Of a DNA stretch of 35,647 nt, positions 8,360 through 16,739 are shown piece by piece; position 1 is the stretch's first letter, and every line of letters begins with the position of its first letter. A program made the position numbers and the translations under genes. Source of the stretch: a bacterium (lineage in GTDB: Bacteria > Verrucomicrobiota > Verrucomicrobiia > Limisphaerales > J093); assembly GCA_021780105.1 (NCBI GenBank), contig JAJXZJ010000062.1, positions 1 to 35,647 on the forward strand. The letters run 5' to 3'. The notes beneath the pieces were generated by a model. That model saw only the letters and a program-made list of their open reading frames with translations. It did no database searches and was not told the DNA's origin.

Positions 8360-10075
8360 TCAAGCGGCCGGCGGCGTTGGCTCGCTGGCGGCCGGCGCCG
8401 GCGGAACTGCGTTCTCAGTCGTGGGTGCGTTCTCCGGCGGTGGCGTCGGCTGGCTGGCCGCCGGAGGCGCGGCGGGAGCCGGCGCTTCTGCCGGCGCAAC
8501 CGTGCCGGTGGCTTCGACCGCCGGAGCTGTGGTTTCCGTCGTGGTCGCCATGGGCGTCGCCGGGGCTGGCGCGGCTGTTTCTGCCGGTTTGGGCGGCGTC
8601 GGCGGCTTGGGCGGCTTCGGCGCCGGTTGTTTGGCGGTTTCCATCCGGCCGTTCGTGAACTCAATCACATGACCTTGGTGGATCAGCCAGTGAAGGTCGG
8701 TGATGATGGAGGTCTGCTCCGGCGTGGGCACCGGCGCAGGCGGCGCGGTTGGCGCCGGCGCGACCGCATCTGGAATGGCGGTCGCGGAATCAGCAGGCGC
8801 CGGCTCGGCCGGTTTTGGTTCGGCCGGTGGTGTCGGCGGCTTTGGCGGCGTGGGCGCGAGCGTTTCCAGCAATTTTTTGCGGGTGCAGCCCGGATGGCTG
8901 TTGATGTAGTCCACGATCCGCCGCACGCCGTCGGAGACAATGGTCGTCGTCAGGTCGAGATAATGCGGCCGGGCGACACAGACGTGGGTGACGGTCTTGT
9001 TGACCTTGAAGAATTGCAGGCCGTGCCGGGCGAATTGCTGGCTGAGCACGGTGGCCACGCGCAGCGGAAACCGCCGCTGCTCGTCGAGCGCGCGACGCAG
9101 CAGGCCTTGCAGTGCCGGCGCCAGGATGTGCTTCGGCACGCCGGCCGGCAGTTTGAACGTCTCGACCGGCTTGATGAGGTTGGGGAGAAACGTTTCGCGG
9201 AAATGTTGTTCCACCTCGTCACGGCTGGTGAACTTGATCGCCTCCGGCACGTTCAGGGCGACAAACTCGGTCTTCCAGCTCTGTTGCTCGACCCACTGTT
9301 TCACGACGGCCTCGTCCTTCACCATCTTCACGCGGGACTTGAAGACCTCAAACGGCATGCGGCCGAAGCGCTCGGTGTGCAGTTTGCGAAGCTTGTCCTG
9401 GTAATCATGCAGGTTGGGCGGGCCGAGGATGACCCCGCTTATGCCGCACTGGGCGACGAGGGTGTAGGTGCCTTTCGGCGGCTCGGCGGCCACCTTCTCG
9501 GTCTGATAGAACGTGGCGAAATGGTTCCGCAGGACGTGGGCCACCACTTCCGCCTCGCTCAACCACAGGGAATCGTCGAGCGAGCAGGCAAACAACGGCT
9601 GGAGCGGCGCGCCCTCAGGGCCTTTGCGGATGGAAAGCGTGACGTGAAACCGCTCCGGTTTCTGGAGCACGAGCTGCGCGATATCGAACAACGGATACGC
9701 GCGGCCGGTGAGCCGGATCTGCCTGGCCAGCGACTCGACGCCGATCTCCTCCGGCGTGATCGCCACGTCCACCTCCAGAAGCGGAATCTCGGGTTCCCGG
9801 GGTGGCGGCGGGCGCTGGGATCGGTCATCCCGGCGGGGCGGTCGAAACCTCGCATCGCGGTCTCCGCGCGGGCCTCCCGGCCCCCCCGGTCCACCGCCGG
9901 CGTCACGGCGTCGCGGCGGACGGTCGCGCCGCTCAAAGCGGTCGCGGCGGCCGGGGCGATCCGATTCGGAATCGCCTTCAAATTTGGCATAACGGTTGTC
10001 CGTGGACGGTTGTCGCGCCCATGCCGGCAGCAATTGCAGGTCGAGATCAAGCTCGAACTCTGATGGTGTGCTCAT
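8360..10075 (-). CDS. Unassigned 571-residue protein: RGG-like N-terminus, conserved core, split winged helix, Pro/Ala tail
   Basis: I do not recognise the family. Residues about 38-93 are a low-complexity Arg/Gly/Asp/Pro tract resembling RGG-type RNA-binding tails. Residues about 95-380 look folded, with blocks such as CGISGVILGPPNLHDYQDKLRKL (about 210-232). Residues about 383-407 (VRRIVDYINSHPGCTRKKLLE) look like the first helices of a winged-helix domain. The expected recognition helix and wing (SIITDLHWLIHQGHVIEFTNG, about 456-476) come only after roughly 45 Pro/Ala-rich residues, and a further Pro/Ala tail of about 90 residues ends the protein. There is no signal peptide, so it is probably cytoplasmic. 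A nucleic-acid-binding regulator is inferred, not shown. DUF5069 follows in the same orientation. Base composition and frame are clean, so I consider it a real gene. Confidence 0.8.
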   Translation of the reverse strand: MSTPSEFELDLDLQLLPAWARQPSTDNRYAKFEGDSESDRPGRRDRFERRDRPPRRRDAGGGPGGPGGPRGDRDARFRPPRRDDRSQRPPPPREPEIPLLEVDVAITPEEIGVESLARQIRLTGRAYPLFDIAQLVLQKPERFHVTLSIRKGPEGAPLQPLFACSLDDSLWLSEAEVVAHVLRNHFATFYQTEKVAAEPPKGTYTLVAQCGISGVILGPPNLHDYQDKLRKLHTERFGRMPFEVFKSRVKMVKDEAVVKQWVEQQSWKTEFVALNVPEAIKFTSRDEVEQHFRETFLPNLIKPVETFKLPAGVPKHILAPALQGLLRRALDEQRRFPLRVATVLSQQFARHGLQFFKVNKTVTHVCVARPHYLDLTTTIVSDGVRRIVDYINSHPGCTRKKLLETLAPTPPKPPTPPAEPKPAEPAPADSATAIPDAVAPAPTAPPAPVPTPEQTSIITDLHWLIHQGHVIEFTNGRMETAKQPAPKPPKPPTPPKPAETAAPAPATPMATTTETTAPAVEATGTVAPAEAPAPAAPPAASQPTPPPENAPTTENAVPPAPAASEPTPPAA

Positions 10076-10285
10076 TTATCTTCAAAGGCCCAACTCACGA
10101 CGGGCCGCGTCAGGTTGTTTCCTCGGCGAGATTCGTTTGGATAAAGGCGAATTGCAAGCCCGGCGTGAGCCGATCGCCGGCCACGGGCGCAGAACCGGAA
10201 TTGAGACGTGTCCCGTGTGTTTGATCCCGGCTCCGTAAACCAACGTGAAGGCCGGCGGCTGACAGTGTTCGTCTTCCTGGAGGCT

Positions 10286-12574
10286 TCACGCCAGATCCAC
10301 CGGATCAATGTCAATCGTCAGCGTGAGGTCGTCTGGCAGCGCGAGCGTCTCCTCGAACTTTGCCAGCGCGCGGCTCAGCGGTCGCATCTGGCGCGTCCGC
10401 AGCATGAGCTGGTAGCGGTAGAACGTCTCCGCCCGCAGCAACGGCGCGGGGCCGGGGCCGGCGAGGATGAGGTCCCCGCCGCCGGCGAGCGTTTTCTCCA
10501 ACTCCCTGCGCAGATGGTCGGCGGCGAACTTCACCTTGTCCTCGTTGCGCCCCCGGAGCGTCAGCAACGCGATGCGCGTGACCGGCGGGTACTTGAGTTG
10601 CTCGCGAAACTCGATTTCCTGCTCGTAAAAGCCGGCGAAGTCGTGCCGGCGCGCGTATTGGATCGCCGGATGAAACGGCGTGAACGACTGGACGAACACC
10701 TCGCCCTCGACGTCGCCACGGCCGGCGCGGCCGGCGACCTGCGTGAGCAGTTGGAACGTGCGTTCGCCGGCGCGGAAATCCGGCACGTGCAGGCTGAGGT
10801 CCGCGTGAATGATGCCGACGAGGGTCACGTTCGGGAAATGCAGCCCTTTGGCGATCATTTGCGTCCCGATGAGGATGTCAATTTTGCCGGTGCGGAAATC
10901 GCCCAGGATGCGCCGGTAATCCTCCTTGCGCTGGAGAATGTCCGAGTCCATGCGCTGGACGCGGGCATGGGGGAAAAGGCGGGCGAGCGTTTCCTCGACG
11001 CGCTGCGTGCCCAGGCCCGCGTAGCGGATGCCGGGGTGGCGGCACTTCGGATTCGGACACGCGGCCGGCGCGGCGGCCTCGTAACCGCAAATGTGGCAAA
11101 GCAGCGTCTGCCGCGGCCGGTGATAGGTCAGCGTGACGCTGCAATGCGGGCAGCCGGCCACGTAACCGCATTGTGGACATTGCAGCGAAGTCGAGTAACC
11201 GCGGCGGTTCAAAAAAAGAATCACCTGCTCGCCGCGTTCCAGCCGGCTCAGGATGGCGCTGTGCAGTTGCGGCGAAAAAATCGCCGGCCCCTTCTCCTTC
11301 CGGTTCGCCTGGCGCAAATCCACCACGCGCACCACCGGCATCTTCTGGTCGTCCACGCGCACCGGCAGTTCGAGCAGCGCGTATTTGCCGCGTCTGGCGT
11401 TGTAATAACTCTCCAGCGACGGCGTGGCCGAGCCGAGCACCACCACCGCGCCCTCGCGCTGGCCGCGCAGCACGGCCACGTCACGGGCGTGGTAGCGCGG
11501 CGCCTCCTCCTGCTTGTAGGAATGCTCGTGCTCCTCGTCCACGACGATCAGGCCGAGCGGCTCGACCGGCGCGAAAATCGCCGACCGCGCGCCGATGACG
11601 ATCCGCGCGCGGCCCTGGCGGATTTTGTGCCATTCGTCGTGGCGCTCGCCCACCGACAGATGGCTGTGCAGCACGGCGACGAGCGTTTGCAGCGGCCCGG
11701 AGCAAAAGCGCGCCTTGAACCGCTCGACCGTCTGCGGCGTGAGCGAAATCTCCGGCACCAGCACGATCGCGCCACGGCCGTGCGCCAGCGCATGGGCAAT
11801 GGCCTGCAAATACACCTCCGTCTTGCCGCTGCCGGTGACGCCGTGCAGGAGGAAAACCGAGGCTGGAGGATGGAAGCTGGAGGATGGCCCGCGTTTTCCG
11901 CCTTCCATCCTCGGTGTTTCATCCTCGCTGCGCTTCGCAGCGCCGTCCATCGCCGCCATGATTTTCGCCAGCGCGGCGGATTGGTCTGCGTTCAGCGTCA
12001 GTGGTTGCGTCGGCAGGATACGTTCATGGGCGTAGGGATCGCGTTCGGAAATCTGCGGGGCGACGCTCACAAGGCCCTTGTCCTCCAGGCGGCGGATCGT
12101 TTCCGCCGTGGTGCCGGTGAGCCGCTGCAATTCCTGCAACGACACCTCGCGCCATTCCTCGATCACGTTCCACACCTCCGCCTGGCGTTTGGTCAATTTC
12201 GGCGGCTCGCCCGCCGGCGGCAGCACGCGGACGAACAGCCGTTCGCGCCAGCCGGCCTCTTCGCGGCGGACGGCCTCGGGCAGGACGCTCCTCAACGCGG
12301 TTTCGAGCGGACAGCAGTAATAATCCGCCATCCACCGCGCCAGTTCGAGCACGCGCGGCGTAACCAGGCTCGGCCGGCCGACAACCCGCGCGAGGGGCCG
12401 CAGATTCGTGTGCGGCGACTCGGCCACCAGCGCGGTGACGCAGCCCAGCACCTGCCGCGGTCCAAACGGCACCTTCACCCGGCTGCCCACCGTCACCTCG
12501 CCCGCGAGGTCCGGCGGAATGAGGTAATCGAACTCCTTGCGGAGGGCGATTTCCAGGGTGACGCGTGCGATCAT
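10286..12574 (-). CDS. priA: Primosomal protein N' (replication restart helicase PriA)
   Basis: About 762 residues, a normal size. PriA recognises stalled forks and D-loops, unwinds with a 3'-5' superfamily 2 motor and reloads the replicative helicase. Seen: the N-terminal 3'BD domain (1-100), a winged-helix region, Walker A GVTGSGKT (245-252), Walker B DEEH, ARSAIF and GSATPS motifs. The zinc region has two CxxC pairs of the form CPQC...CPHC, then CHIC and CPNPKC. Helicase motifs GTQMIAKGLHFPNVTLV and QVAGRAGRG and the usual C-terminal domain follow. Odd feature: about 27 residues (211-237) just before Walker A are encoded by a repeat-containing DNA insert, described separately, that keeps the frame. 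ATG 12574 fits the family start (MIARVTLEIALRKEFDYL). The gene is flanked by 210 and 109 bases of noncoding sequence. Confidence 0.96.
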   Translation of the reverse strand: MIARVTLEIALRKEFDYLIPPDLAGEVTVGSRVKVPFGPRQVLGCVTALVAESPHTNLRPLARVVGRPSLVTPRVLELARWMADYYCCPLETALRSVLPEAVRREEAGWRERLFVRVLPPAGEPPKLTKRQAEVWNVIEEWREVSLQELQRLTGTTAETIRRLEDKGLVSVAPQISERDPYAHERILPTQPLTLNADQSAALAKIMAAMDGAAKRSEDETPRMEGGKRGPSSSFHPPASVFLLHGVTGSGKTEVYLQAIAHALAHGRGAIVLVPEISLTPQTVERFKARFCSGPLQTLVAVLHSHLSVGERHDEWHKIRQGRARIVIGARSAIFAPVEPLGLIVVDEEHEHSYKQEEAPRYHARDVAVLRGQREGAVVVLGSATPSLESYYNARRGKYALLELPVRVDDQKMPVVRVVDLRQANRKEKGPAIFSPQLHSAILSRLERGEQVILFLNRRGYSTSLQCPQCGYVAGCPHCSVTLTYHRPRQTLLCHICGYEAAAPAACPNPKCRHPGIRYAGLGTQRVEETLARLFPHARVQRMDSDILQRKEDYRRILGDFRTGKIDILIGTQMIAKGLHFPNVTLVGIIHADLSLHVPDFRAGERTFQLLTQVAGRAGRGDVEGEVFVQSFTPFHPAIQYARRHDFAGFYEQEIEFREQLKYPPVTRIALLTLRGRNEDKVKFAADHLRRELEKTLAGGGDLILAGPGPAPLLRAETFYRYQLMLRTRQMRPLSRALAKFEETLALPDDLTLTIDIDPVDLA
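11862..11941. repeat. In-frame repeat element inside priA
   Basis: The 12-mer GCTGGAGGATGG occurs twice in tandem (11862-11873 and 11876-11887) separated by AA. An 11-base inverted partner, cttccatcctc, is at 11902-11912, and a perfect hairpin gctgcg-ctt-cgcagc lies at 11927-11941. The stretch is a multiple of three without stops and encodes a low-complexity segment not expected in PriA. It resembles a small interspersed repeat that landed in a linker (inference). Confidence 0.55.
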
Positions 12575-12683
12575 GCCGGCGCGAGAGTCGAAGTTCGACG
12601 GCGGGTCGTCAAGCGGTCAACGGTTTCCGGCCGGCGGCGGTTCCGTGCTCGACGCCGGGCCGTTTGACCATTAGAAACCGCGC

Positions 12684-13259
12684 ATGATGCGTCGCTGGTT
12701 GCTGCTTTTGGTGGGTTTGCTCCTCGCCAGCGCGCTGTTTTCCTGGTGGCGCCTCTGGCGGCAGGAGCACAGCCAGGACCGGCCGATCCTCGCCGCCGCG
12801 CGGCGTTACGGTGTGGACCCGGCGCTGGTGAAGGCCGTCGTCTGGCGCGAAAGCCGGTTCAACCCGGACGCGCGCGGCAAGGCCGGCGAAGTGGGCCTCA
12901 TGCAATTGATGGACGAGGCCGCGCAGGAATGGGCCGAGGCCGAGCGCGTGTATCCGATCTCGGAGGAACGGCTGTTTCAACCCGCGACCAACACGCTCGC
13001 CGGCACCTGGTATCTGCGTAAAATGCTGCGGCGATACACGCGCTGCGACAATCCGGTGCCCTTCGCCCTGGCGGACTACAACGCCGGCCGCGGCAACGTG
13101 CTGAAATGGGCGCAAGGCGCGGCCGCCACCAACAGCGCGGCGTTCCTGGCGCACATCGGTTTTCCCGGCACGCGCGCCTACGTGCTCGCCATCATGGAAC
13201 GGCGGGAACGGTATCGCGGTGATTTTCCACCGATAATCACGACGAACAACGGGCCTTAG
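12684..13259 (+). CDS. Membrane-anchored lytic transglycosylase (SLT domain)
   Basis: A 191-residue protein with one N-terminal membrane segment (about residues 4-22) that is a signal anchor or signal peptide, followed by a Slt70-type C-terminal catalytic domain. These enzymes cleave peptidoglycan between MurNAc and GlcNAc with formation of the 1,6-anhydro end. Seen: YGVDPALVKAVVWRESRFNP with the catalytic glutamate at 56, GEVGLMQLM, ATNTLAGTWYLRKML and ADYNAGRGN, the four blocks expected in order. The protein has little beyond this domain, so it is a minimal version. ATG 12684 or the adjacent ATG at 12687 could be used. It ends tail to tail with the glycosyltransferase gene, sharing four bases. 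Confidence 0.92.
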   Translation: MMRRWLLLLVGLLLASALFSWWRLWRQEHSQDRPILAAARRYGVDPALVKAVVWRESRFNPDARGKAGEVGLMQLMDEAAQEWAEAERVYPISEERLFQPATNTLAGTWYLRKMLRRYTRCDNPVPFALADYNAGRGNVLKWAQGAAATNSAAFLAHIGFPGTRAYVLAIMERRERYRGDFPPIITTNNGP

Positions 13260-14371
13260 CCGCGCCGGGATTCGCGACCGCCGCGCGCCTGGCTTTCCAG
13301 CCAGTCGCAGGCAACCAGCAGCACCCGGCTCCAGTGAAAGGTCTTGGCCCGCTGCCACGCGGCGACGCGGAATTGCTGGTATCGTTCCGGCTCCGCCACG
13401 CACCGCTGCACACCGCTCGCCAGCGCCTCCGGCGTTTCGGCGTCGGCCACGATGCCGGTCTCGCCGTGCAGCGTGGATTCGATCAGCCCCGCCACCGGAT
13501 ACACCACGGCCGGCGTGCCCATCGCGTTTGCCTCGATCACATTCAACCCCCAGCCTTCGCGCAACGACGTGTGCAGCAGCAGGTGCGCGCCGCGCAGGCG
13601 TTCGTCTTTTTTTGCTTCCGGCAAACCGCCGGTGAACGTCACCTGGCCGTTCAGGCCGAGTTCCGCGGTCAACGCGTGCAAAATGGCTTCCGAGTCGCCG
13701 GTGCCGACGACGGTCAGCTCCGCCGCGACGCCGCGATCCCGCAGGACACGCAGGGTGCGGATGGCGTGCTCGATCCGCTTGTTCGGCGCGAGCCGCGAAA
13801 CGACGATCAACCGGACGGGCGGGCTGATCGGTTTCGGTTCGAGTGCGGGCAGCGCCACCGTGTGGACGCCGTAAGGAACCAGGTGAACGCGTTTCACGCC
13901 GTGCCGGTGCAGGCCGGCCTTGGTGGACTCGCACGCGGTCCAGAACTGGACGTTGCGGTAAAGCCAGTGCGTGGCGCGTTCCTGCCACTTGCCGAACTTC
14001 GAGGTGGGCCAACGGTAAAACACATCCCAAATCGGGCCGAGCACTTCGTGGACGTAGGCCACGCAATGCGTCCCGCACCACCACGGCGCATACCACGGCA
14101 GACCGTGGTGCTGGTCCATGACCAGATCGAACCACGGCTGGCGGCGATACCACTTGCGCGCGGCGAGAATGGACGTTCCCTTGCCGCCGCCGCGTAAAAT
14201 GCGGATGCCGGAAATCTCCTCCTCCGGCGCGGCGCCGGGAAACGCGTTGGCAAACCAGAAAACCTCGTGCCCGCGCTCGCGCAGGGCTGCGAGATAGCCT
14301 TCAGTGACCCGTTCGGCCCCGCCGGAAAGCGGGTTCTTCGGGTCACGCCAGTTGAGCATCAGGAATCGCAT
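13256..14371 (-). CDS. GT4-family glycosyltransferase (GT-B fold)
   Basis: About 371 residues. It begins MRFLMLNWRDPKNPLSGGAERVTEGY, the usual donor-independent start of GT4 retaining transferases with the GGAE motif. A second Rossmann domain follows with LIVVSRLAPNKRIEHAI, LTVVGTGD and the nucleotide-sugar motif EGWGLNVIEANAMGTPAVV. Such enzymes add hexoses to lipid- or glycan-linked acceptors on the cytoplasmic face; donor and acceptor cannot be told. ATG 14371 is chosen because the longer open frame (to 14530) adds only Pro/Arg-rich sequence without family similarity. No other surface-polysaccharide gene adjoins it, although a WecA-like enzyme lies 12 kb away. The stop overlaps the convergent transglycosylase stop. 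Confidence 0.88.
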   Translation of the reverse strand: MRFLMLNWRDPKNPLSGGAERVTEGYLAALRERGHEVFWFANAFPGAAPEEEISGIRILRGGGKGTSILAARKWYRRQPWFDLVMDQHHGLPWYAPWWCGTHCVAYVHEVLGPIWDVFYRWPTSKFGKWQERATHWLYRNVQFWTACESTKAGLHRHGVKRVHLVPYGVHTVALPALEPKPISPPVRLIVVSRLAPNKRIEHAIRTLRVLRDRGVAAELTVVGTGDSEAILHALTAELGLNGQVTFTGGLPEAKKDERLRGAHLLLHTSLREGWGLNVIEANAMGTPAVVYPVAGLIESTLHGETGIVADAETPEALASGVQRCVAEPERYQQFRVAAWQRAKTFHWSRVLLVACDWLESQARGGRESRRG

Positions 14372-14809
14372 GGCCTCGGGCTGTTGGGCAGCCGGGTGCC
14401 CGCGCTTATGGCGCGGCGGCGGCGGAAAAACAACGCGAAAATGCCGGCGCATCCATTCGGTATTCCCCGCCGCCGGCCCGGGTCTGGCGGGCGGGCGCGT
14501 GGTCCGGAGCGGCCCGCCCTCGCTGGACAAGCTTGTGCCGCCGCAAAGAATGACTCCGCGTGGACGGCGCGGTGAATAAGGCCGGCCGGGGACGGGTCAA
14601 ACCTTCGATGACCGCGGCTGGCAGATCGGGCCACAAGGCGGTCGGATCGGAGCGGGCCGCCAAACAAAACTGAACCATTATTCAGTATGTGCGTTGGACG
14701 AACAATCTCCTCGGCCACGAAGGCTGCCCCGGCCCGTCCGGAGCCGCGGCGGCAGACGGCGATTGAATCCGCTCCTGCGCGTGCTAACTTGAACCCAGAG
14801 GCAAGTCCT
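14372..14809. other. 438-base divergent spacer without a convincing gene
   Basis: Lies between the divergent GT4 and DUF6600 lipoprotein genes. I see no credible coding frame, RNA gene or repeat family. A small inverted repeat ctgaa-ccatta-ttcag falls near 14670-14685, and a possible promoter for the lipoprotein is listed separately. Open frames here are Arg/Pro-rich and look like GC shadows. Confidence 0.6.
14763..14790 (+). promoter_or_regulatory. Putative sigma70-type promoter of the DUF6600 lipoprotein gene
   Basis: TTGAAT (14763-14768), 16 bases, then TAACTT (14785-14790). An AGAGG ribosome site follows at about 14797, with the ATG at 14810, so the leader would be very short. Sequence match only. 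Confidence 0.35.
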
Positions 14810-16717
14810 ATGAAAACCAAAGCCGTTCCCGTCTTTCTCGGTGCTTTGCTATGCATCGTCGCCGGCGGCCTTGCTGGCTGCGCGAGTGAACCCGCCGCGC
14901 CGCCGGTTGCCAACACTGCGCAGCCGGTCACGCCCACCGTGGATCCGCCGCTGCCGGTTACGCCCGGCCCCAACGCGGTTGCCAGCGCTGCCGTCGCCAG
15001 CACGAACGCGCCCATCGCCATCGTGGCGCCGCAGCGGCCCGCGCTGCCGCCCGGCGTGGATCCCGTGGTGGACATGGCGCAGGCGCACGTCGGCGACGCG
15101 GTGCTGCTCGAATACATCAACAGCTCTCCCAACGCGTATCAGCTCAACGCCGACGAAATCCTTTATCTCCGTGACCTGGGTTTGTCGGAAACGGTGATCT
15201 CGGCCATGCTCCGCCACGGCAACGAGCTGCGAACCAGCGGTGTTCCTGCCGGCCCGCCACCGGCGGCGGAGTCGGCGGCCTCCACGAATTCAGCGGCGGT
15301 CGAGGCCGCGCCGCCCGTTTATGCGGCGCCGGTGACCGCGCCTGCGGCGGTTGACACGATGTCCGCGCCGCCGCCGACCATGGTTGAACCACCAGCCGTC
15401 ACCTACAGCAGTTACTATGACGCGCTGGCGCCTTACGGCAGTTGGGTCAGCCTGCCCGCCTACGGCTGGTGCTGGCAGCCGACGTGCGCGGTGGTGGACC
15501 CCGGTTGGCAACCTTACTGCCAGGATGGCCAATGGCTGTGGACCTCCAGCGGCTGGTATTGGCAGTCAGATTATTCCTGGGGCTGGGCGCCGTTCCACTA
15601 CGGCCGGTGGTATTGCAATCCGGCCTGCGGCTGGGTGTGGGTGCCCGGCTCCGTATGGGGACCGGCGTGGGTCACCTGGCGGACTTATGGCGACTACTGC
15701 GGCTGGGCGCCGCTGCCGCCGGAAGCGTGCTGGACGGCCGGGGTCGGCCTCACGTGGTATGGCTCGCCGGTCAGCGTCGGCTTCGGCTTCGGACTCGGCT
15801 GGAATTGTTATTCGTTCGTGAACTACCACGACTTTTGCGGACCGCGACCTTACCACCATCTGGTTCCGCGGCATGAAGTGCCCGGCCTTTACGGCCACTC
15901 CACCGTGATCAACGACTACGCTATGAACAACCACACCGTGGTGAACCGCGGCCTGGCGCCCAGCCGCATCTCGGCCGTCACGCGGCAGGAAATCCGCACG
16001 GTGCAATTGCGTGACCTGCCGCCGCGGGCGGGCGGTCCGCAACCCACCGCGTTCCCGCGTCGCAGTGGCAACGATCTGGCGGTTTACCGGCCGACCATCC
16101 CGCCCGATGCCAGACCCATGCCGCCCGCGCAGGCATTGCGTCACAGCGCGGAGAGGGCGCCCACGAGCGGCATCGTGGCCCATCAGCCGATGCCCAGCCG
16201 GCGCGTGACCGGGCCGGCCGGCACGAGCTGGTCCTACCCGAATTCGCCGGCGCGGTATTCGACGCCAACGTTCTCCAGCCGCGGCGAAGTGTCGCGGGGC
16301 AGCAACTTCACCGCGCCAACGACCTCGCCCCGTTCGTCCGCCTACACCGCGCCCGTCCGGTCGGATCCCACGCCGCGCTATTACTCCAACAACCAGACCA
16401 GCCGGGGTGAACTGCGCAAGTTCGAGCTACCGTCGTCCGGATACACGTCGCCGAAGTTTGCGAACACCCAGCCGACGACGCGGAATTATTACCAGCAGCC
16501 GGTGACGACGCCGCGAGCGCCGGCTTATCAACAACCCGCGCGCCCGGTGTATTCCGCGCCCGTCCGGTCGGCCGAGCCGTCTTACTCGGCTCCCCAGCGG
16601 TCGAGCGCGCCGATGGCACCCGCTTACACGGCGCCGTCGCTGCCAAGCGCGACGGCGCCACGGGCAAATGCCGGTCCGGCACCCAGCCGCGGTGGCGATT
16701 CGAGCCGGCTCCGTTAA
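14810..16717 (+). CDS. DUF6600 lipoprotein with Trp-rich module and Ser/Pro/Tyr-rich tail
   Basis: About 635 residues. A lipoprotein signal ends in LAGC, making Cys24 the probable lipidated residue. A Pro/Ala-rich linker follows, then a helical block (about 84-140, VDMAQAHVGDAVLLEYINSS and LGLSETVISAML), another linker, and the DUF6600 module (about 202-305). This module has regularly spaced tryptophans in repeats of the GxWxxxPxYGWxWxP and WGWAPFHYGRW kind. The last 250 residues are low complexity, rich in Ser, Pro, Tyr and Arg. The module is typical of exported PVC and proteobacterial proteins and has no established function; surface or periplasmic binding is a guess. ATG 14810 has AGAGG upstream and yields the lipobox. 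The next gene begins 22 bases after the stop. Confidence 0.82.
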   Translation: MKTKAVPVFLGALLCIVAGGLAGCASEPAAPPVANTAQPVTPTVDPPLPVTPGPNAVASAAVASTNAPIAIVAPQRPALPPGVDPVVDMAQAHVGDAVLLEYINSSPNAYQLNADEILYLRDLGLSETVISAMLRHGNELRTSGVPAGPPPAAESAASTNSAAVEAAPPVYAAPVTAPAAVDTMSAPPPTMVEPPAVTYSSYYDALAPYGSWVSLPAYGWCWQPTCAVVDPGWQPYCQDGQWLWTSSGWYWQSDYSWGWAPFHYGRWYCNPACGWVWVPGSVWGPAWVTWRTYGDYCGWAPLPPEACWTAGVGLTWYGSPVSVGFGFGLGWNCYSFVNYHDFCGPRPYHHLVPRHEVPGLYGHSTVINDYAMNNHTVVNRGLAPSRISAVTRQEIRTVQLRDLPPRAGGPQPTAFPRRSGNDLAVYRPTIPPDARPMPPAQALRHSAERAPTSGIVAHQPMPSRRVTGPAGTSWSYPNSPARYSTPTFSSRGEVSRGSNFTAPTTSPRSSAYTAPVRSDPTPRYYSNNQTSRGELRKFELPSSGYTSPKFANTQPTTRNYYQQPVTTPRAPAYQQPARPVYSAPVRSAEPSYSAPQRSSAPMAPAYTAPSLPSATAPRANAGPAPSRGGDSSRLR

Positions 16718-16739
16718 CTGGCCGCCCCGGATCACCGCC

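Noticed and set aside
8339..10063. Long plus-strand frame opposite the 571-residue protein
   Set aside because: Arg/Gly repeats mirror the Pro/Ala codons of the opposite strand; no domain or start signal.
12587..12599. Palindrome gtcgaa-g-ttcgac upstream of priA, considered as an operator (LexA-like)
   Set aside because: It does not match a LexA box that I can recall for this phylum, and a single copy 13 bases before the start is not enough.
10208..12667. Very long open frame on the plus strand opposite priA
   Set aside because: The composition is Arg/His/Gln-rich with no recognisable domain; the minus strand encodes full PriA with every motif. GC-rich shadow.
14372..14530. Upstream in-frame extension of the GT4 glycosyltransferase
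   Set aside because: Pro/Arg-rich, not part of the GT-B fold; ATG 14371 matches the family start.
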